DNA of 64,000 nt, from contig WTXI01000020.1 in NCBI GenBank assembly GCA_022376515.1, forward strand, positions 1-64,000, read 5' to 3'. Positions 33,008-45,960 of this stretch are shown here, piece by piece. The position numbers and the translations under genes were made by a program. Under the pieces are notes generated by a model. The model worked only from the letters and a program-made list of their open reading frames with translations, made no database searches and had not been told where the DNA came from. Position 1 is the stretch's first letter, and the number at the start of each line of letters is the position of its first letter. The DNA comes from Lactifluus volemus (taxonomy: Eukaryota; Basidiomycota; Agaricomycetes; Russulales; Russulaceae).

Positions 33008-36000
33008 ATGACACACGTCCTCCCACCGCACCCTCAACTCGACATCCGCTCTTCTCAAGGACCGAACACTATTCAGCAAATGGATCAACAACCTCATATC
33101 GATTCCCAGCAACCACAACAAGCTCAATCTCAGGTGGCCCCCCCGCAGGGGAGAAAGCGTAAGAAGGCTGAAAATGGGGAACCATCCACCCCTGCCGAGC
33201 CACGTCGTCTCCGTCGCTCGCATGAAGCCTGTGCCCGCTGCAGGAGTAAGAAGATAAAGGTGTGTACGATGAGCCGTAATTCTTCCTCCCATGGACATGG
33301 ATATGGATATGGTCCACTCGCACGTCGTGGCAAGTCCCGTCGGTCAACACCGTCGGCAATTTCCTGCCCCAATCCCTCACTCTTTCGTCCCCAAAAAATT
33401 TCTTATTCGTTTTTTCTTTCAGTGTGACTCTAAACATCCAAGATGTACCGCTTGTGCAACAGCAGGAACCCCTTGTCATCAGGAGGACAGGCATCGTCAG
33501 ACTCTCACCCTCAGAGGTCACACTGAGCATCTCGAACACAAACTTGCCCAATGTGATGCTCTTCTCAAACGCCGCTTGCCCGGCTTTGAAATGGATAATC
33601 TCGAGGACTTTCTCGTCCGCGAAGGTGTCCAAGTAGAGTCCAACGCTCCTCCTCCCATTTCTGCCTCGTTCCAATTCACCGCCGGTCCTAGTACGTTTTT
33701 CTCATCTTAAGCGCCCTCCGATTCTGGTTTCCTTATACCCTCTCAGGTGGCGGCTCTCCTCCCAAAGGATATCCCTATGTCCCCCCTGCTCCCCATATGA
33801 TTCCTCCTGGCTATGCCCCTATACCACCCTATTATCCTGGCCCAGCCGGTGCCCCTTACCCCCCTCCCCCCCACATGCAGCCTCCTCCTGGTTACAATCC
33901 TCACCTCCATCCAATGTTCCAACACCCACCACAGCCTCTCCCTTCTCAGCACATTCCTCCGTCGCAGTCTGCCCCCGCTGCTACTACAGCTGCACCTCCT
34001 GCCCCTGCTCGTCCTTTGTCTGCTGCTGGTCCCGTGCATGATATCAAAGGAGGTGATCCTGGCTTCCACGACATGTCTAATCCTCGTGTACGTCCCCAGT
34101 TCCGTGACCCTCATGCCTTTTTATTCACTTTGTGCTCTAGGCGTTGGCGAAGAGCTTCGGAGTGGCTCCAGATATCGTCCAAGATCTCAAGCTTGCACCT
34201 CTACCTCTTGATAGAGAGGACATCGCCATTGGTTCCCATGGCCTCATCTCCGGACGCGACACCTTCGCTCCCGGGGCCGTGCTCCCACATGACGCCAATA
34301 AGTGGGTTCTCATCCCCATGCGCCGCAACAGCATCGTCTCGTCCCCAGATGCTCCCGGTGCCGCAGGGACATTCTCGGTCATCCTACCAAAAGACCGCGA
34401 CATGGTGCAATATATCGTGAACATCTACTTTGAGCGCCTTAATTTCCATCGGCCCGTCTTTCTACGCCACGAATTCGAGGCGGCCCTTACTCAACTCTAC
34501 GCGGGCGAGGCGCAACAACATGATCCCGGTTTCTTGTGCAGCGTGTATCTCCTACTCGCCCTCGGCACACTCTCAGAGCTTAACCACCGTGCATGTGGCC
34601 TCGACAATGAAGCCAAAGCCAAGGCAGGCACAGGCACCTCCCCGCCTTTGTCCAATGTCAATGTCCAGTCTCTCATGCCCCCAGAGTGGCCCGAACACGA
34701 GGACCTTTTCCGGCGTGCCCTTGCCGTCAAGCCCGAACTCCGTGTTACGATCAGTAGCTTGCAAGCACTTATTCTTCTTCACTGGTACTTGTACACCGAG
34801 GTACGTTGGTTTCCTCGTCAAAACACACTTTCTCGAGCTTTTGATTAATTGTACCGCCGTAGCGTCAAGGCCGTACCCTTTGGCGCCTTGTTGGGAGCAT
34901 GGTACGCCTCGGCATCGAACTCGGGCTTAACCACGATCCGACCACGCAGAACATCTTTGACGAGTCCGAGTGTCAACTTCGCATCCGTCTTTGGGGGATC
35001 GTCCTCGTCCACGATCGCGGCACATCACTTCTACTTGGTCGCCCACTTGCAATATCACCAAATGATACCAACACTCCACACCCCATGCGGCCCACGCGGC
35101 CCGACGTGAGCGAGCACTTTTTACTCAGTCATCCAATTGCGCAAATCCAAGCGGACATCATCAATGCGCTATACAGCCCTCACGGTCAGAGTGCGGATTC
35201 CACTATACGGCATGCAACGAGGGTCGTGAAAAGCATGGTCGAGTTCCGCCGCCACCTTCCAGAGAGGTACAAGCGATACTTTGGCGGTATAGGAGAGTGG
35301 TCCTTAGAAGAGAAGACAAAAGTTGTACAAGGGATCACAGAAGATGAGGGTTTGACGTTGCTGAAGATCGGGATCGCAAGGATCTTACTCCTTCGCGCAC
35401 TCTTCTCAAACAAGGACCTCGACTTTTCTCAGAGGCACAAGGCACTGTTGGACGGTAAGCCAACTTATCTCATGATTCCCAGAACCTGTCATTGACTGGG
35501 ATACCCAGCGATCGTCGTTTCGCACAACATCATTGTTGTGCACAATCAATTACTCCGCTTCCCTGACATTGCCTTCTTTGTCTCCCCCATTCCTCTTCAC
35601 ATTGCCGCGATGGTTATCCTTTTCGGGCATATGTCACGTTGCGACTCGCTCCCTCGTCAAGTCGCACTCGAGGATGTTTGGATGGCACTCGACATGCTTC
35701 CGTCCTTCCGCTGGCGTTGGGAACGCAGGGAGTTGAACGGTAGTCACCCGCTTATCGCGACACTCGCAGAGAAGGTCCTTGGTGTTAACCTGCGTCAAGC
35801 TGGCCCATCGTCTCATCCAGTACTGATGGCCGAGCTCGACTGGGAGATCGAAGGCACAAGCTCCCCCGTTGCAACCCACACGGCGGCATCGACACCGTCG
35901 CTCAGCAACACGAATACTACGTACGCCCATGGCGCTTCGGGCACTCCTTCCTTCCCTGGCTCGCCACCCATCGGACCCGCCGTACCAACGCCGTCTCGGA

Positions 36001-36485
36001 TACTCGTTCCCGGCGCGAGCAACGGTGCCGGCGCAAGCGGTGGGACCAGCGGACCGCTGGAGACCAAGCTCGCCGAGGTCCCGCCGAATTTGTTCTACCC
36101 ATTCTACCCCGAAGGCTCCCAGGCTCAGGGGCGCGGCGCAGGTGCGATGCCGTCTTCCGTCGCCGCTGCAGCCGCAGCCGCCGTCGCCGCAGCTGCAACT
36201 GCCACTGGCGGGAATGCTGGGAACGGGAGCGGCGCGGGTGGCGATTATGCGAGTTTGCTCGCCGCGGCCACGCAGCAGTCGACGGGGCCTTGGGGCGCGA
36301 GTGGGGAAGAGAGCTATATGCTGGAGGAGAAGGATGTTGGAGTGCCTATTGCTGGTGCGATGAACATATGGATACCGGATCAACGCGCTGTGAGAGGCGG
36401 GGGTTACGTGATGGGTCCTAGGCACCCTTGCTTGCACGGCAGAGGGTTTGCGATTTGTTTTGTTGTCTTTCCGGGTCTCTCTTGA
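33008..36485 (+). CDS. Zn2Cys6 fungal-specific transcription factor
   Basis: Exons are 33008..33259, 33423..33690, 33747..34087, 34141..34800, 34863..35454 and 35509..36485, 1029 aa, all phases consistent. The start is the ATG at 33008 (MTHVLPPHP); an in-frame ATG at 32918 is possible. The binuclear cluster is CARCRSKKIK, then across intron 1 CDSKHPRCTACATAGTPC, giving six Cys with C-x2-C-x6-C-x6-C-x2-C-x6-C spacing. A short coiled-coil linker follows (LRGHTEHLEHKLAQ), then a Pro-rich low-complexity region. The fungal-specific TF domain spans about residues 290-680, including TLWRLVGSMVRLGIELGLNH and LRIRLWGIVLVHDRGTSLLL. The C-terminus is rich in Ala, Gly and Ser (SSVAAAAAAAVAAAA). It should act in the nucleus as a DNA-binding regulator; targets are unknown. 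I do not assign a yeast orthologue. Confidence 0.85.
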
Positions 36486-38450
36486 GGGAGGTGGTGGTGG
36501 TGAGTGGTGATCACGAATGGTACAGTGTGGTGCGTCACCGTCGTTCTTGCTCTCTCTTAACCTCGTTCTTGTCTTTTGCGTTTCGCTTCTACTCCTTGAT
36601 TTGTTATCATCCCTTACTTACCTCCTAAAGCACCTTCCTCGTCTCTCTTGAACCTGTTTCTGTATTTTCATAAAAAAATTTTGTTTGTTGTTTACCGGGA
36701 TGTGTTATCGTGTCCCGCCGCTCTTTTTCTGTGTTAGCCTGCTATTTTTTGATCTCTCTTTTTTTTTCTTTTTGTTCCTAACGTTTGAGTGTCACTGTCG
36801 TCTCTTGCTGTAACTATGATATGCACTCTTAAGCTGATACGTGCCGTTCTTGTTCGTCTCTCTACCTTTGCGCCGAGTTGCTATCGTGGGCAATCTACAC
36901 ATGCTGCATGAAACGTGGCTACATCTACTGGCACACTTCACTGTGCATTTCAAATGACGACCTTGGCACTTTCGGCAAGCTCCTCGCCACAATGCCGCTA
37001 TCATGCTCTTACCCATGGTCCTGGGCCATGGACTCATCCACAACCCCTTACTGTTCATCCAAAAGACGAGAGGACGGTAATGTCACTGACAGCGCCGCCC
37101 GAAGCTAGCGGAAAACTGGCAGGCTCAGTTCCCAACCAAAAGTCGACCGCTGGCCCCTTTGCACTAGTACAGTATGTCACTCTGGCGGCAAAGCCGGGTG
37201 GTGCCTCTACGATACTGTAAACTGGTAAAAAGGTTTTGTTTGAAAAAGTGGGCAGCGCGCAGGCGCTGCGAAAAATTAAGCACAGTGCTTGCGTGCGCAG
37301 TGTGCGTGGTAAGGTTATTTATTGCGCCCCCTATCCCCTGAGTTGAAACTGGTGAACTGGTGACTCAGCTCATGGAACTACAATATTTAATTCGGCGGTG
37401 TCGTTAGGCGCCCGGCGGTGCGTGCGTGCTCGTGTGACGGTCCGCGTCTAGAGCTCGAACGCCACGCTAAGCTCCGAGTTGGGTCGTAGAAATGCGAGGA
37501 TGACACACCTAACGTGATTGTTGGGGAAGGAGGGAATATATGTGCCTTACAATTTGATGAATCGTATAGGTTCAGATTGGCAAAGGTTTCTCTAAACCGA
37601 GCGCAATGCGCACAACTTGAAGTGATCTTGTGCCCTATACAGACCCTTGCAAAACTTTTTTTTTTATGTTGCGATTTGACCAAGGGCAGTTACCAGAGTC
37701 CCTTCAAATTTCAACTTGAAATGAGTGAGCAGCCCCATTTTTTTTGGATGGGCCATGCAGTCCACACGTTGTCCTAGGGGTATCAGAATTTTCGAGTAAT
37801 TTGGCACCCCTTGGGCGTTAGCACCACTGGACTTATGGCCGTCTAATCCTCTGGATCCGGCCGTAGCGCTTGTAGGGAAGCACCATCTACAATTGAGGGA
37901 GTTTCGGAAGTAGTAATGTACGTTCCGCCGGTGACAATAGAGTAAAGTTACGCCAGGTGTCGGTGAGGGCGACTTGGTCACAAAAAAATGTTCTAGAGTG
38001 AGCATGTATGAATTCATCAAATTAAACCATTTCTGGATTGACTTGGAGGATTCATAATTGGTCACTCAACTACTGTATTGGAACCACCGTCAGAACCACT
38101 TGGTCATCCATTGACAAAAGTCACGCACTGGCTGTGTGAACAGTATGACCAAATTGATTCCAAGTCAGCTCAAAGCATGCAGATAGGTATGTTGTGTACA
38201 AGTACTTCCATGTGGGAAAGACATACTATTATGCCATATCTCCATGTATGTATTGTAGTAATAATGAGACACTTCCAGACTCGGTCACTCGGATGGCATC
38301 ACCTGTTGTGAAGTCAGTGAACATGGACAACAGAAGCAGCTAGGGTGTTTCAAATTCAACTTGGATTCGGAAGTTGTTACTCGATGGCGCCACCCATAAT
38401 TAAGCTCCGACATCATGCCATGACTCATCTGTTTTTCAAGTATCAGCCAC
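36486..38450. other. Long intergenic region without a supported gene
   Basis: After the transcription factor stop there is pyrimidine-rich DNA typical of a 3' region. Several short frames between 36.8 and 38.3 kb show no recognisable domain, exon signals or paralogue. Around 37240-37330 there is a GC-rich patch with short self-complementary words (cagcgcgcaggcgctgcg). A T tract lies at about 37658-37666. Nothing here can be called. Confidence 0.4.
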
Positions 38451-38991
38451 CAGCAAGACAAGGCATCTTACCAATGTTCTGAGTCGTAATGAGAAATCTC
38501 TATTGCATACACTGTCAACCTTGGGCTGGGAAACCCTTGAAATCATGCAGTGGCTAATCAATCATGGCGCGAATCCGAATATTCACTACAAGGATACTCC
38601 TCTGCATTCGGCAGCCATATTCAGACAACTCAAGTCATCTACTACTGCAGCACAATGCAACGTCAGAGCCCGTGACAGGCTGGGCCAGACTCTATTACAC
38701 TACGCATCGGAATTTTGTTGTCCCGATGTTGCTTGTCTATTGCTTGGCTACGGTGCAGACGTAAATGCGCGGGATAACACCGGTGGCGAGATCCCATTAC
38801 ATCTGGTTCCTCGCAGGGAGGCGTGGGTGAAACAAATCTACGAGGGGAGGATCGCTCTCGCACGTTTGTTACTTGAGCATGGCGCGGATATATGTGGGGA
38901 GGATAACAAAGGCAGAACTGCATTACAGGTTGCCAGTGAGGAAGATGATGATGAGATGATGCAGCTGATGTCAGAGCACATCGCCAACTGA
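38450..38991 (+). pseudogene. Ankyrin-repeat gene 3' fragment
   Basis: A plus-strand frame without an ATG start runs to TGA 38989-38991. It contains four ankyrin repeats: LEIMQWLINHGANPN, TPLHSAAIF, QTLLHYASEFCCPDVACLLL with GYGADVNARD, and IALARLLLEHGADICGEDNK, then a C-terminal GRTALQVASEEDDDEMM. It is homologous to the end of the NACHT-ankyrin gene at 43-44 kb but lacks everything upstream, including the NACHT domain. It keeps the final repeat that the full gene has lost. The following 1.6 kb is also duplicated downstream of the full gene. Confidence 0.7.
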
Positions 38992-41076
38992 GGTGCGTTT
39001 GCGAGCCTATTACTACAGTACTATGACCACGGATATCAACTCTTGCTTCGATTTTTCTGTTTCTACACGCTACAATACTTTACATGAATAGGTACCCACG
39101 CAGCCGTAACTCACTAAGCTAATTCATCCCTTACTGCAACTTACCAGCCCTGAAGTTCTTTGGGATTGCGAGCCAACAGAAAGTCGATGAGAGTGATTGG
39201 GGCACAGCCGGGAATACGCCTATCTATCTACGTCCATGGAATGGAGTTAACATGGAACGTAGAGAAGAAGCAGCAGAGGAGTAAAGCTCAGGCAAGGCCA
39301 AACCCCCAAAGCAGTGCATAGAATCAAGAAACTCACGGTATCCGTGTTGAGGCGAAAGAACCTGGTGGCCTGTATGAGATTCCATGCCCTGTAAACGCGT
39401 GGTCTTGGCAAGATAGTCAGCACGAAGGAAAAGAGGATGCAGATACTGACAGAACGACTGCTCGGCGAAACGCTTGGGTGCCGACGCCACGACCACACAG
39501 GCCGTGCGGCGTCATATTTCAAGTCAGTGAGTAGTATGGGGGCCATGCGTGGAAGACGAATTGTTGTGTGAATACGTGAATGTGTGAGCGCAGTCAGAGC
39601 AGGATGCCATTTTTGAGCATCAAGTGAGTACGGCGGGTTGCCGCGTTGAACGTGGGGGAACGATGAAGACTAAGAAGAAATCCTGGCTGGGATTCTATAA
39701 AAAGTAACATTCTTTAGATCCTCATTCAGTTCATCGTCATCTACCGCCGGCACGTCGTCATCGTTCCTTTTGCATCTTCAAGGTCCCCTACTGCCCATAA
39801 ATTCTTCGGTCATTCCGTCCGAGTTGGACAGCTCCTCGTCTGGGATGCGGCTCCACGCACCCTTGCCAGCATGCCGCTATGACGATGACACATCTCCTGC
39901 CGTGCATACCACACTACAGTCCTCTCTCGTGGGCAAACAGTAGAAAAGGGGAGAATCTGGCCGCACTGCGAGTCCCACTGGTTCAGTCTCGTCATCTGAT
40001 CCTTTTAATATCTGGCGCACAGCGGATCATCTCAAAAGGTGCGCGTGGAGTGGGGTAGGTGCAGGTGTAGGAAATAGTGATCGTAGAGGGCGCTTGGATG
40101 TGCTATATGCCAATAGCTCGTGAGCCCGAGCATCTCGTGGTGCGCAAGTGAAAGGAAGTGTCTGCAGCGAGAAAATGAGCCAATCGATCAATGACGCTAG
40201 ATGGGCCGCACCCATGTCGTCACCTGCATATCGACCTTTCTCTTTCCGCTGGATACCGGCAGCAATCAATAAGTTAATGGCAGAACTCATGCGGGGAGGC
40301 GACCAATGTCTATCTGTCGGTGAGTTAAACACTTTTTGTAGATTTTATCCCTATCAGGAAAGCGGCCGTGATGTCCATGGAACACGCCGACTGTGAGTTA
40401 TTTGACGCGATTCGCCCAGGGTAGCGCATAATTGCGGGCCCGAATGCGAGCTAGCGTGTCGTAGTGTCAGGACGTCGGAAAGCGTGCCATTGCTAGGAGA
40501 GGAAAGGAAGTCTGGCGGTGGCGGTATCGAATAGGAATCATCCAAACAGTCAGCAGGAGTTCTTCACCAGCTACCTTTCGGAGAACAAAAGACAGTCACA
40601 TGAGGTTTAAAACTGGCAAAATAACGAGAAGGTATGCACCTCATCTGAAGCTTGAGCCTTGAGGCCTGAGCTTCCTCCAACCAGAGTCGACTTCGAGTGT
40701 GGATACAGTATAGTACCATAGCGGCACCTGGTATGCGTGATAAATCCCGGCCTCCGAGTCGACTCAGAAGAATGATCAAGTCACGTGTTCCACTGACCCG
40801 CTCAGACGGAGGCGGCCCGAGGGACCAATTCTCCCGAAAATCGTGTGCGACCAATATTGTGCGGTACTGCACCAAGTAATGCACATAACACCTGCGAGTC
40901 GTCTTGCCTGATCGTGTCTGACTTACCTCGACACTTCTGTGTCTGCCGCCTCGGATGTTGCCGTTTGCATAGCGCGCCTAACTATCATTTGTACTATCGT
41001 CCGTGGGACTATTTATATTCCACATGAGGCAGTACACTTGGACCCACCGAATCCCCTCAGCACCACTCGGGGCTCC
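38992..41076. repeat. 3' flank duplicated at 44.4-45.96 kb
   Basis: From about 39000 to 40720 the sequence matches 44390-45960 in order, e.g. cgtcatctaccgccgg, tgggattgcgagccaacag and gtctggcggtgg. Minus-strand fragments are conserved between the copies: SIPPPPDFLSSPSNGTLSDV here and SIPPPPDPLSSPRNGTLSDV there, and an acidic stretch DDVPAVDDDELNEDLKNV. This copy has stop codons and indels in both. It may be the remains of an adjacent minus-strand gene; I do not recognise it. From 40720 to 41076 lies the upstream region of the NACHT gene. Confidence 0.5.
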
Positions 41077-44000
41077 ATGTCCCACCACCCCATTCCGACC
41101 GCCTCAGGCCCCTCTTCCAATTTCCAATCTATTTTCGATGCTGCATTGAACAACTATAAAAGGAAGACGAAGACAGACCTTCTTGCCCATCAACTCACAG
41201 CACAATTCCAAGATTGCGACTCTCCTACCGCTATCCTCGACCTACTTAACAGACAATATAACATTCAACGTTTCACTCGATCCCAGAATGACAGTGGGAG
41301 CTCTAAACAGTGGCTCAATACCACTGTTACTGTTCTGAATGCTTCTTCTCGGGCCCTTGGCCAGGGTATTGGCATGGTAAACCTTCAGAGGTTGGACCTG
41401 CCTTCTAAGCTCTAACATTCACATCGCAGGTATTCTCTCCGGCAAAAGTGATATTTGCCGGAATCGCTGTCTTCCTCCTGGTGCGTAGTTTCCCTCTTCG
41501 GCTAGACCAATCTGGTCATAAAATCTGCAGGCGGCCAAGGATGTTGGTGCGAGCCAAGACGCCCTCGTTGACCTCTTCGATCGAATTGAAAACTTTCTGG
41601 GGCGTCTCAAGATCTATGTTGAAGTTCAACTGACTGAAGCGATGAAGAACTTGGTTGTGAAAATAATGGCAGAGATTCTCGGAATCCTGGCTATCGCGAC
41701 AAAGCAGGTCAGGCAAGGATGGGGGAGTGAGTCGCTCACGGACGCTATGCAAATCGTTGCTTGACTGATGACCCTCAGAGAGATACCTGAAGAAGCTGAT
41801 CGGGAGGACGGATATTGAAGATGCTCTGAAAAGGCTGGAAAAGATATTATGCGACGAGGCCCCGACGGGAACTGCTCAAGTCCTGAAAGCTACGGACAGT
41901 ATGAACAATAAAGTGGAGCACGTTGTCAGTGGTGCGCAACATTCATTTTAGCTACTCTACATCGCTAACCGCAGTGTTTATAGCGACACAACAGATTGAA
42001 AATGATTTCGGTAATCTGAAACTCCAGGCATGGCTTTCTCCCCCAGATCCTTCCATTAATTATAACGCTGCCCGCGATGCTTATCATCATGGCTCTGCTG
42101 CGTGGTTTACCCAACACCACAACTTCCAGGACTGGAAGGTCTCAGGTTCCGGACCCTTGTTATGGATTCATGGCAAACGTATGGTTTTTTCTTCGTTCTC
42201 CATCTCCACTCTTCCTCATGCCTTCACCTTGCCTTAATAGCTGGCTCCGGTAAAAGTATACTCAGGTATGTCACTATCCAGTCGGCGTCATTCAATCCAA
42301 CTCATATCCTCACCAAGCTCCACAATCATCCATCATCTGAAAGATGTTTTCCCTACCAAACCATCCAACTCAAATGTCACCTACTTTTTTTTCGACTTCA
42401 AGGATGCATCAAAGCAGGATCTTCGTGCCTTACAATCTTCTCTCCTCGTCCAACTTTCTGCCCAATCCAACCACCGCTTCAAAGCTCTTTCTGACTTGTA
42501 TTCTTCACACGATGATGGGAACCGCCAGCCCAGTGAGGATGCACTTACGGAATGCCTCAAGAGCATCCTTGTAGTTCTGAGACAAGCCCCGACTTATGTT
42601 ATCATTGATGCTCTTGACGAATGCCCCAACGTTTCAAAGACAATTGGAGTGCCCCGCTCACGTCACAAGGTTTTGAAGTTTGTTCAGGAACTTGTCCGGC
42701 TGCGACTTCCGAACCTGCATATATGCGTAACGAGTCGCCCCGAATTCGATATCAGAAGTTCCCTTGAACAATTGGCACATTTCGAGGTGTCTTTGCACGA
42801 TCAAGATGGCCAGAGGGAAGATATTGCCGAATACGTCCGCTCGGTGGTCTATTCGGACAACGAGTTGGTGATGAAGAAGTGGAGACGGGAGCTCAAAGAG
42901 CTGGTCATTGAGACCCTCTCTCAAAGGGCTGACGGAATGTATGGGTATCTTTCTTTCTACGTTGGTAATGATCCTCACAAGAACTCAGGTTTCGATGGGT
43001 TGTATGTCAGCTGGAAACGCTGAGGGAATGTCTTGCACGGAATGTCGAGCGCGTCCTTTATGGACTACCCAAATCTCTCGACGATACATACGAGCGAGTG
43101 CTCGAAGGCATTGCCGAAGAGAACCGAGACGACGTTCATCGTCTGTTGCAATGCCTTGTGGTGGCTATCCGACCACTTCGTGTCGAGGAACTTGCGGAGG
43201 TCCTCACAATTAACTTTAATGGGGCCGAAGAGATTCCGAAATTAAACCCAGACTGGAGGTGGGAGGATCAAGAAGAAGCTCTTCAGGCAGCATGCTCTAG
43301 TTTGATCGCCATTGTCGACACAGGCGATTCACGGGTTGTACAATTCTCACATTTTTCGGTCAAGGAGTTCCTGACATCGCCTCGCCTCGCCGACTCGAGT
43401 AGCAATGTCTCGCATTATTATATTTCCTTGGAGCCTGCGCACACAATCCTCGCGCATTCCTGCTTAGGCGTCCTGCTGCGCTTGCCTGTGGATGATCAAC
43501 TTGACAAGAATGGCACCGAAGGCAAAGGGGACAGATATAACACCAGGGACAGCTTCCCACTAGCTGTATATGCTGCTCGACATTGGGTCAACCATGCCCA
43601 GTTCGGTAATGTGTCATCTCACATATGGAAAGGGATGGAACTTCTGTTTAATCCCAACAAGCCACATTTTTCGACGTGGCTCAAGCTGTACAGTGTAGAC
43701 CCACTACCAGACTACGATTTCGAGTTCGCTGACGATGACTTGGAGGCGAGACCACTGGCAAATGGAACTCCACTGTATTATGCCGCGCTCTGGGGACTTC
43801 ATGACCTGACAGAGCACCTTATCGTCAACCATTTACAAGATGTGAATGTCCACGGGGGTCGCAATGTGACGCCACTGGGAGCAGCAATAGCAGGGAAATA
43901 CCTCCATCTTGCGGAGTTACTCTTTCGACATGGCGCAGCCTTGGATGTTCAAACATCAGGACAAAGGACTCTACTGCAGGCGGCATCAATTCAGGAAGAC

Positions 44001-44387
44001 TTTGAAATCATGCGGTGGTTACTCAGCCATGGCGTGGATCCAAGTTTCGATGGGGGACGTGGCATGACGGAACTGCATTGGGCAGCAATGTACGGAAATC
44101 TCGAGGTGGCTCGGATACTACTGCAGCACAATGCAGACGCTAAAGCCCAGGGTTTTTCCGGCCAGACTCCATTACACTTCGCATCGAGATTTGGTTACCC
44201 TGATGTCGCTCAGCTTTTGCTGGCCCACGGTGCGGATGTAAATGCGCGGGATTTTCACGGCTCGACCCCATTACATGGTTGTCACCACAACCCTGAGCCT
44301 GAGGGGAGATTCGCTGTCGTACGCTTGTTGCTTGAGCATGGGGCAGATATAAGTGCGGTGGATAACAAGGGCAGGACGGCGTTCTAG
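41077..44387 (+). CDS. NACHT-ankyrin STAND protein (NLR-like)
   Basis: Exons are 41077..41376, 41430..41480, 41531..41726, 41779..41931, 41984..42178, 42241..42265, 42318..42938 and 42989..44387, 979 aa, phases all consistent. The N-terminal region (FSPAKVIFAGIAVFLLAAKD and KRYLKKLIGR) is the helical domain common to basidiomycete STAND proteins. The P-loop HGKPGSGKSIL lies at about residue 298 and is assembled over three exons, with a 25-nt microexon coding PGSGKSIL. The Walker B-like sequence is YVIIDALDEC, and the ICVTSRPE sensor motif follows. NACHT accessory helices lead to at least six ankyrin repeats (about 740-979), e.g. GQTPLHFASRFGYPDVAQLL. Such proteins are signal-dependent NTPase switches implicated in fungal non-self recognition; the ligand is unknown. 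The protein stops at GRTAF, one partial repeat earlier than the relic at 38.5 kb. Confidence 0.85.
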
Positions 44388-45960
44388 GGTGCGTTTTCAG
44401 GTCTATTACTAGTACAGTACAACGTCCATCCCTAACCCTTGCTTCACCTTTTATATTTCTACACACTACGATACTTTAAATGAATACGTACCCATGCAGC
44501 CGTAACTCACTAAGGTGGGCCTGAAGTTTTTTGGGATTGCGAGCCAACAGCGTGAGAAAGTCGTAATTAGGGAACAGCCGGGAATACGGTTATCTAACTA
44601 CGCCATGGTGTGGAGTTGGGATGGAACGTAGAGCAGAAAGCAGAAAATGAAGCAGAGGAACAAAGTTCAGGCAAGGTCAAACTAAGGCACACCATAGAAT
44701 CAAGAAACTCGGAATCGTCACGGAATCTGTGCTGAGGCGAAACAACCAACCTGGTGGTACGCATGAGATCCCATGCCCTGTGAACGCGTGGTATTAGCAA
44801 AGGTAGTGAGCACGAAGGAAAAGAGGATGCAGACACTGACAGAACGACTGCTCGGCGAAACGCCTGGGTGCCGACGCCACGACCACAGGCTGTGCGGGCA
44901 AAATCCGTGCAGGATCATACTTGGTTCGTAGTATGGGGGTCATACGTCCCGAACTTCCATGCGTGGACGACAAATTGTTGCGTGAAGTCACACGCGAATG
45001 TGTGAGCGCAGTCAGCGCCAGGATGCCACTTGTGAGTATCAAGGGAGTACGGTGGACAAGCAACATTCCTTAGATCCTCATTCAGCTCATCGTCATCTAC
45101 CGCCGGTACGTCTTCATCGTTCCTTTTGCACCTTCCACTGTCCATGAATTCTTCAGCCATGCCTTCCGAGTTGGACAACTCGTCTCGAATGCGGTTCCAT
45201 GTACCCTTGCCTGCATACCGCTGTAGCGATGACACACTCTCCGCTGTGCATGCCACACTACGAGTCGTTCCTCGTGGGCGAAAGCAGAAAGAGGAGAGTC
45301 TGACTCCCCTGCGATTCCCACCGGCTCAGTCTCGTCATCTGATCCTTCTAAAATCTGGCGCCCAGCGGATCGTCTCATTAGGTACGCGTCGAGTGGTGTA
45401 AGCGAAGGTGCGGGAAACGGTGATCATAGAGGGCGCTAGATGGACCGCACCCATTTCGTCACCTGCACATCGACCTCTCCCTCTCCCATGTTATCGCTTG
45501 CTGGATACCGGCAGCAATCAACGAGTTATCGGCAGAACTCATGCGGGGATGCGTTCAATGTCCATGGAAAACACCAACTGTGAGTTATTTGACGCGCGGT
45601 TGGCCCAGGTGGCGCATAATTGCGGGCCGAATGGCGAGCTGGCATGTCGTAGGTGTATCAGGACGTCGGAAAGCGTACCGTTTCTAGGAGATGAAAGGGG
45701 GTCTGGCGGTGGAGGTATCGAATAGGAATCGTCCGAACAGTCAGCGGGAGTCGTTACTTAGCTCTTCACCAGCTTTTGGAGACAAAAGACAGTTAACATG
45801 AGGCATGAAACTGGGAACATAACGAGAAGATATGCACCTCATCCTTGAAGCTTGAAGCTTGAAGCTTGAGCTTTCTCCAACCAGGTCGACTTCGAGTGTA
45901 CCAGATCCGCGCCCCGATGCATGACAAATCATGACATCGGGGATAAAAACACTGACTCGG
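44388..45960. repeat. 3' flank of the NACHT gene, duplicate of 39.0-40.7 kb
   Basis: It carries the same fragments as the upstream copy. Here one minus-strand frame (44915-45256) is open for 113 codons and includes SNSEGMAEEF and DEDVPAVDDDELNEDLRNVA. An exon-like piece near 45590-45720 reads SIPPPPDPLSSPRNGTLSDV. Together these hint at a spliced minus-strand gene ending near 44.6-44.9 kb, but no domain is recognised and the downstream hydrophobic region differs in frame between copies. Three tandem copies of cttgaag lie at about 45844-45864. Confidence 0.45.

Noticed and set aside
45844..45870. Three 7-bp tandem repeats (cttgaag)
   Set aside because: Too short to mean more than slippage; the paralogous site near 40650 has diverged.
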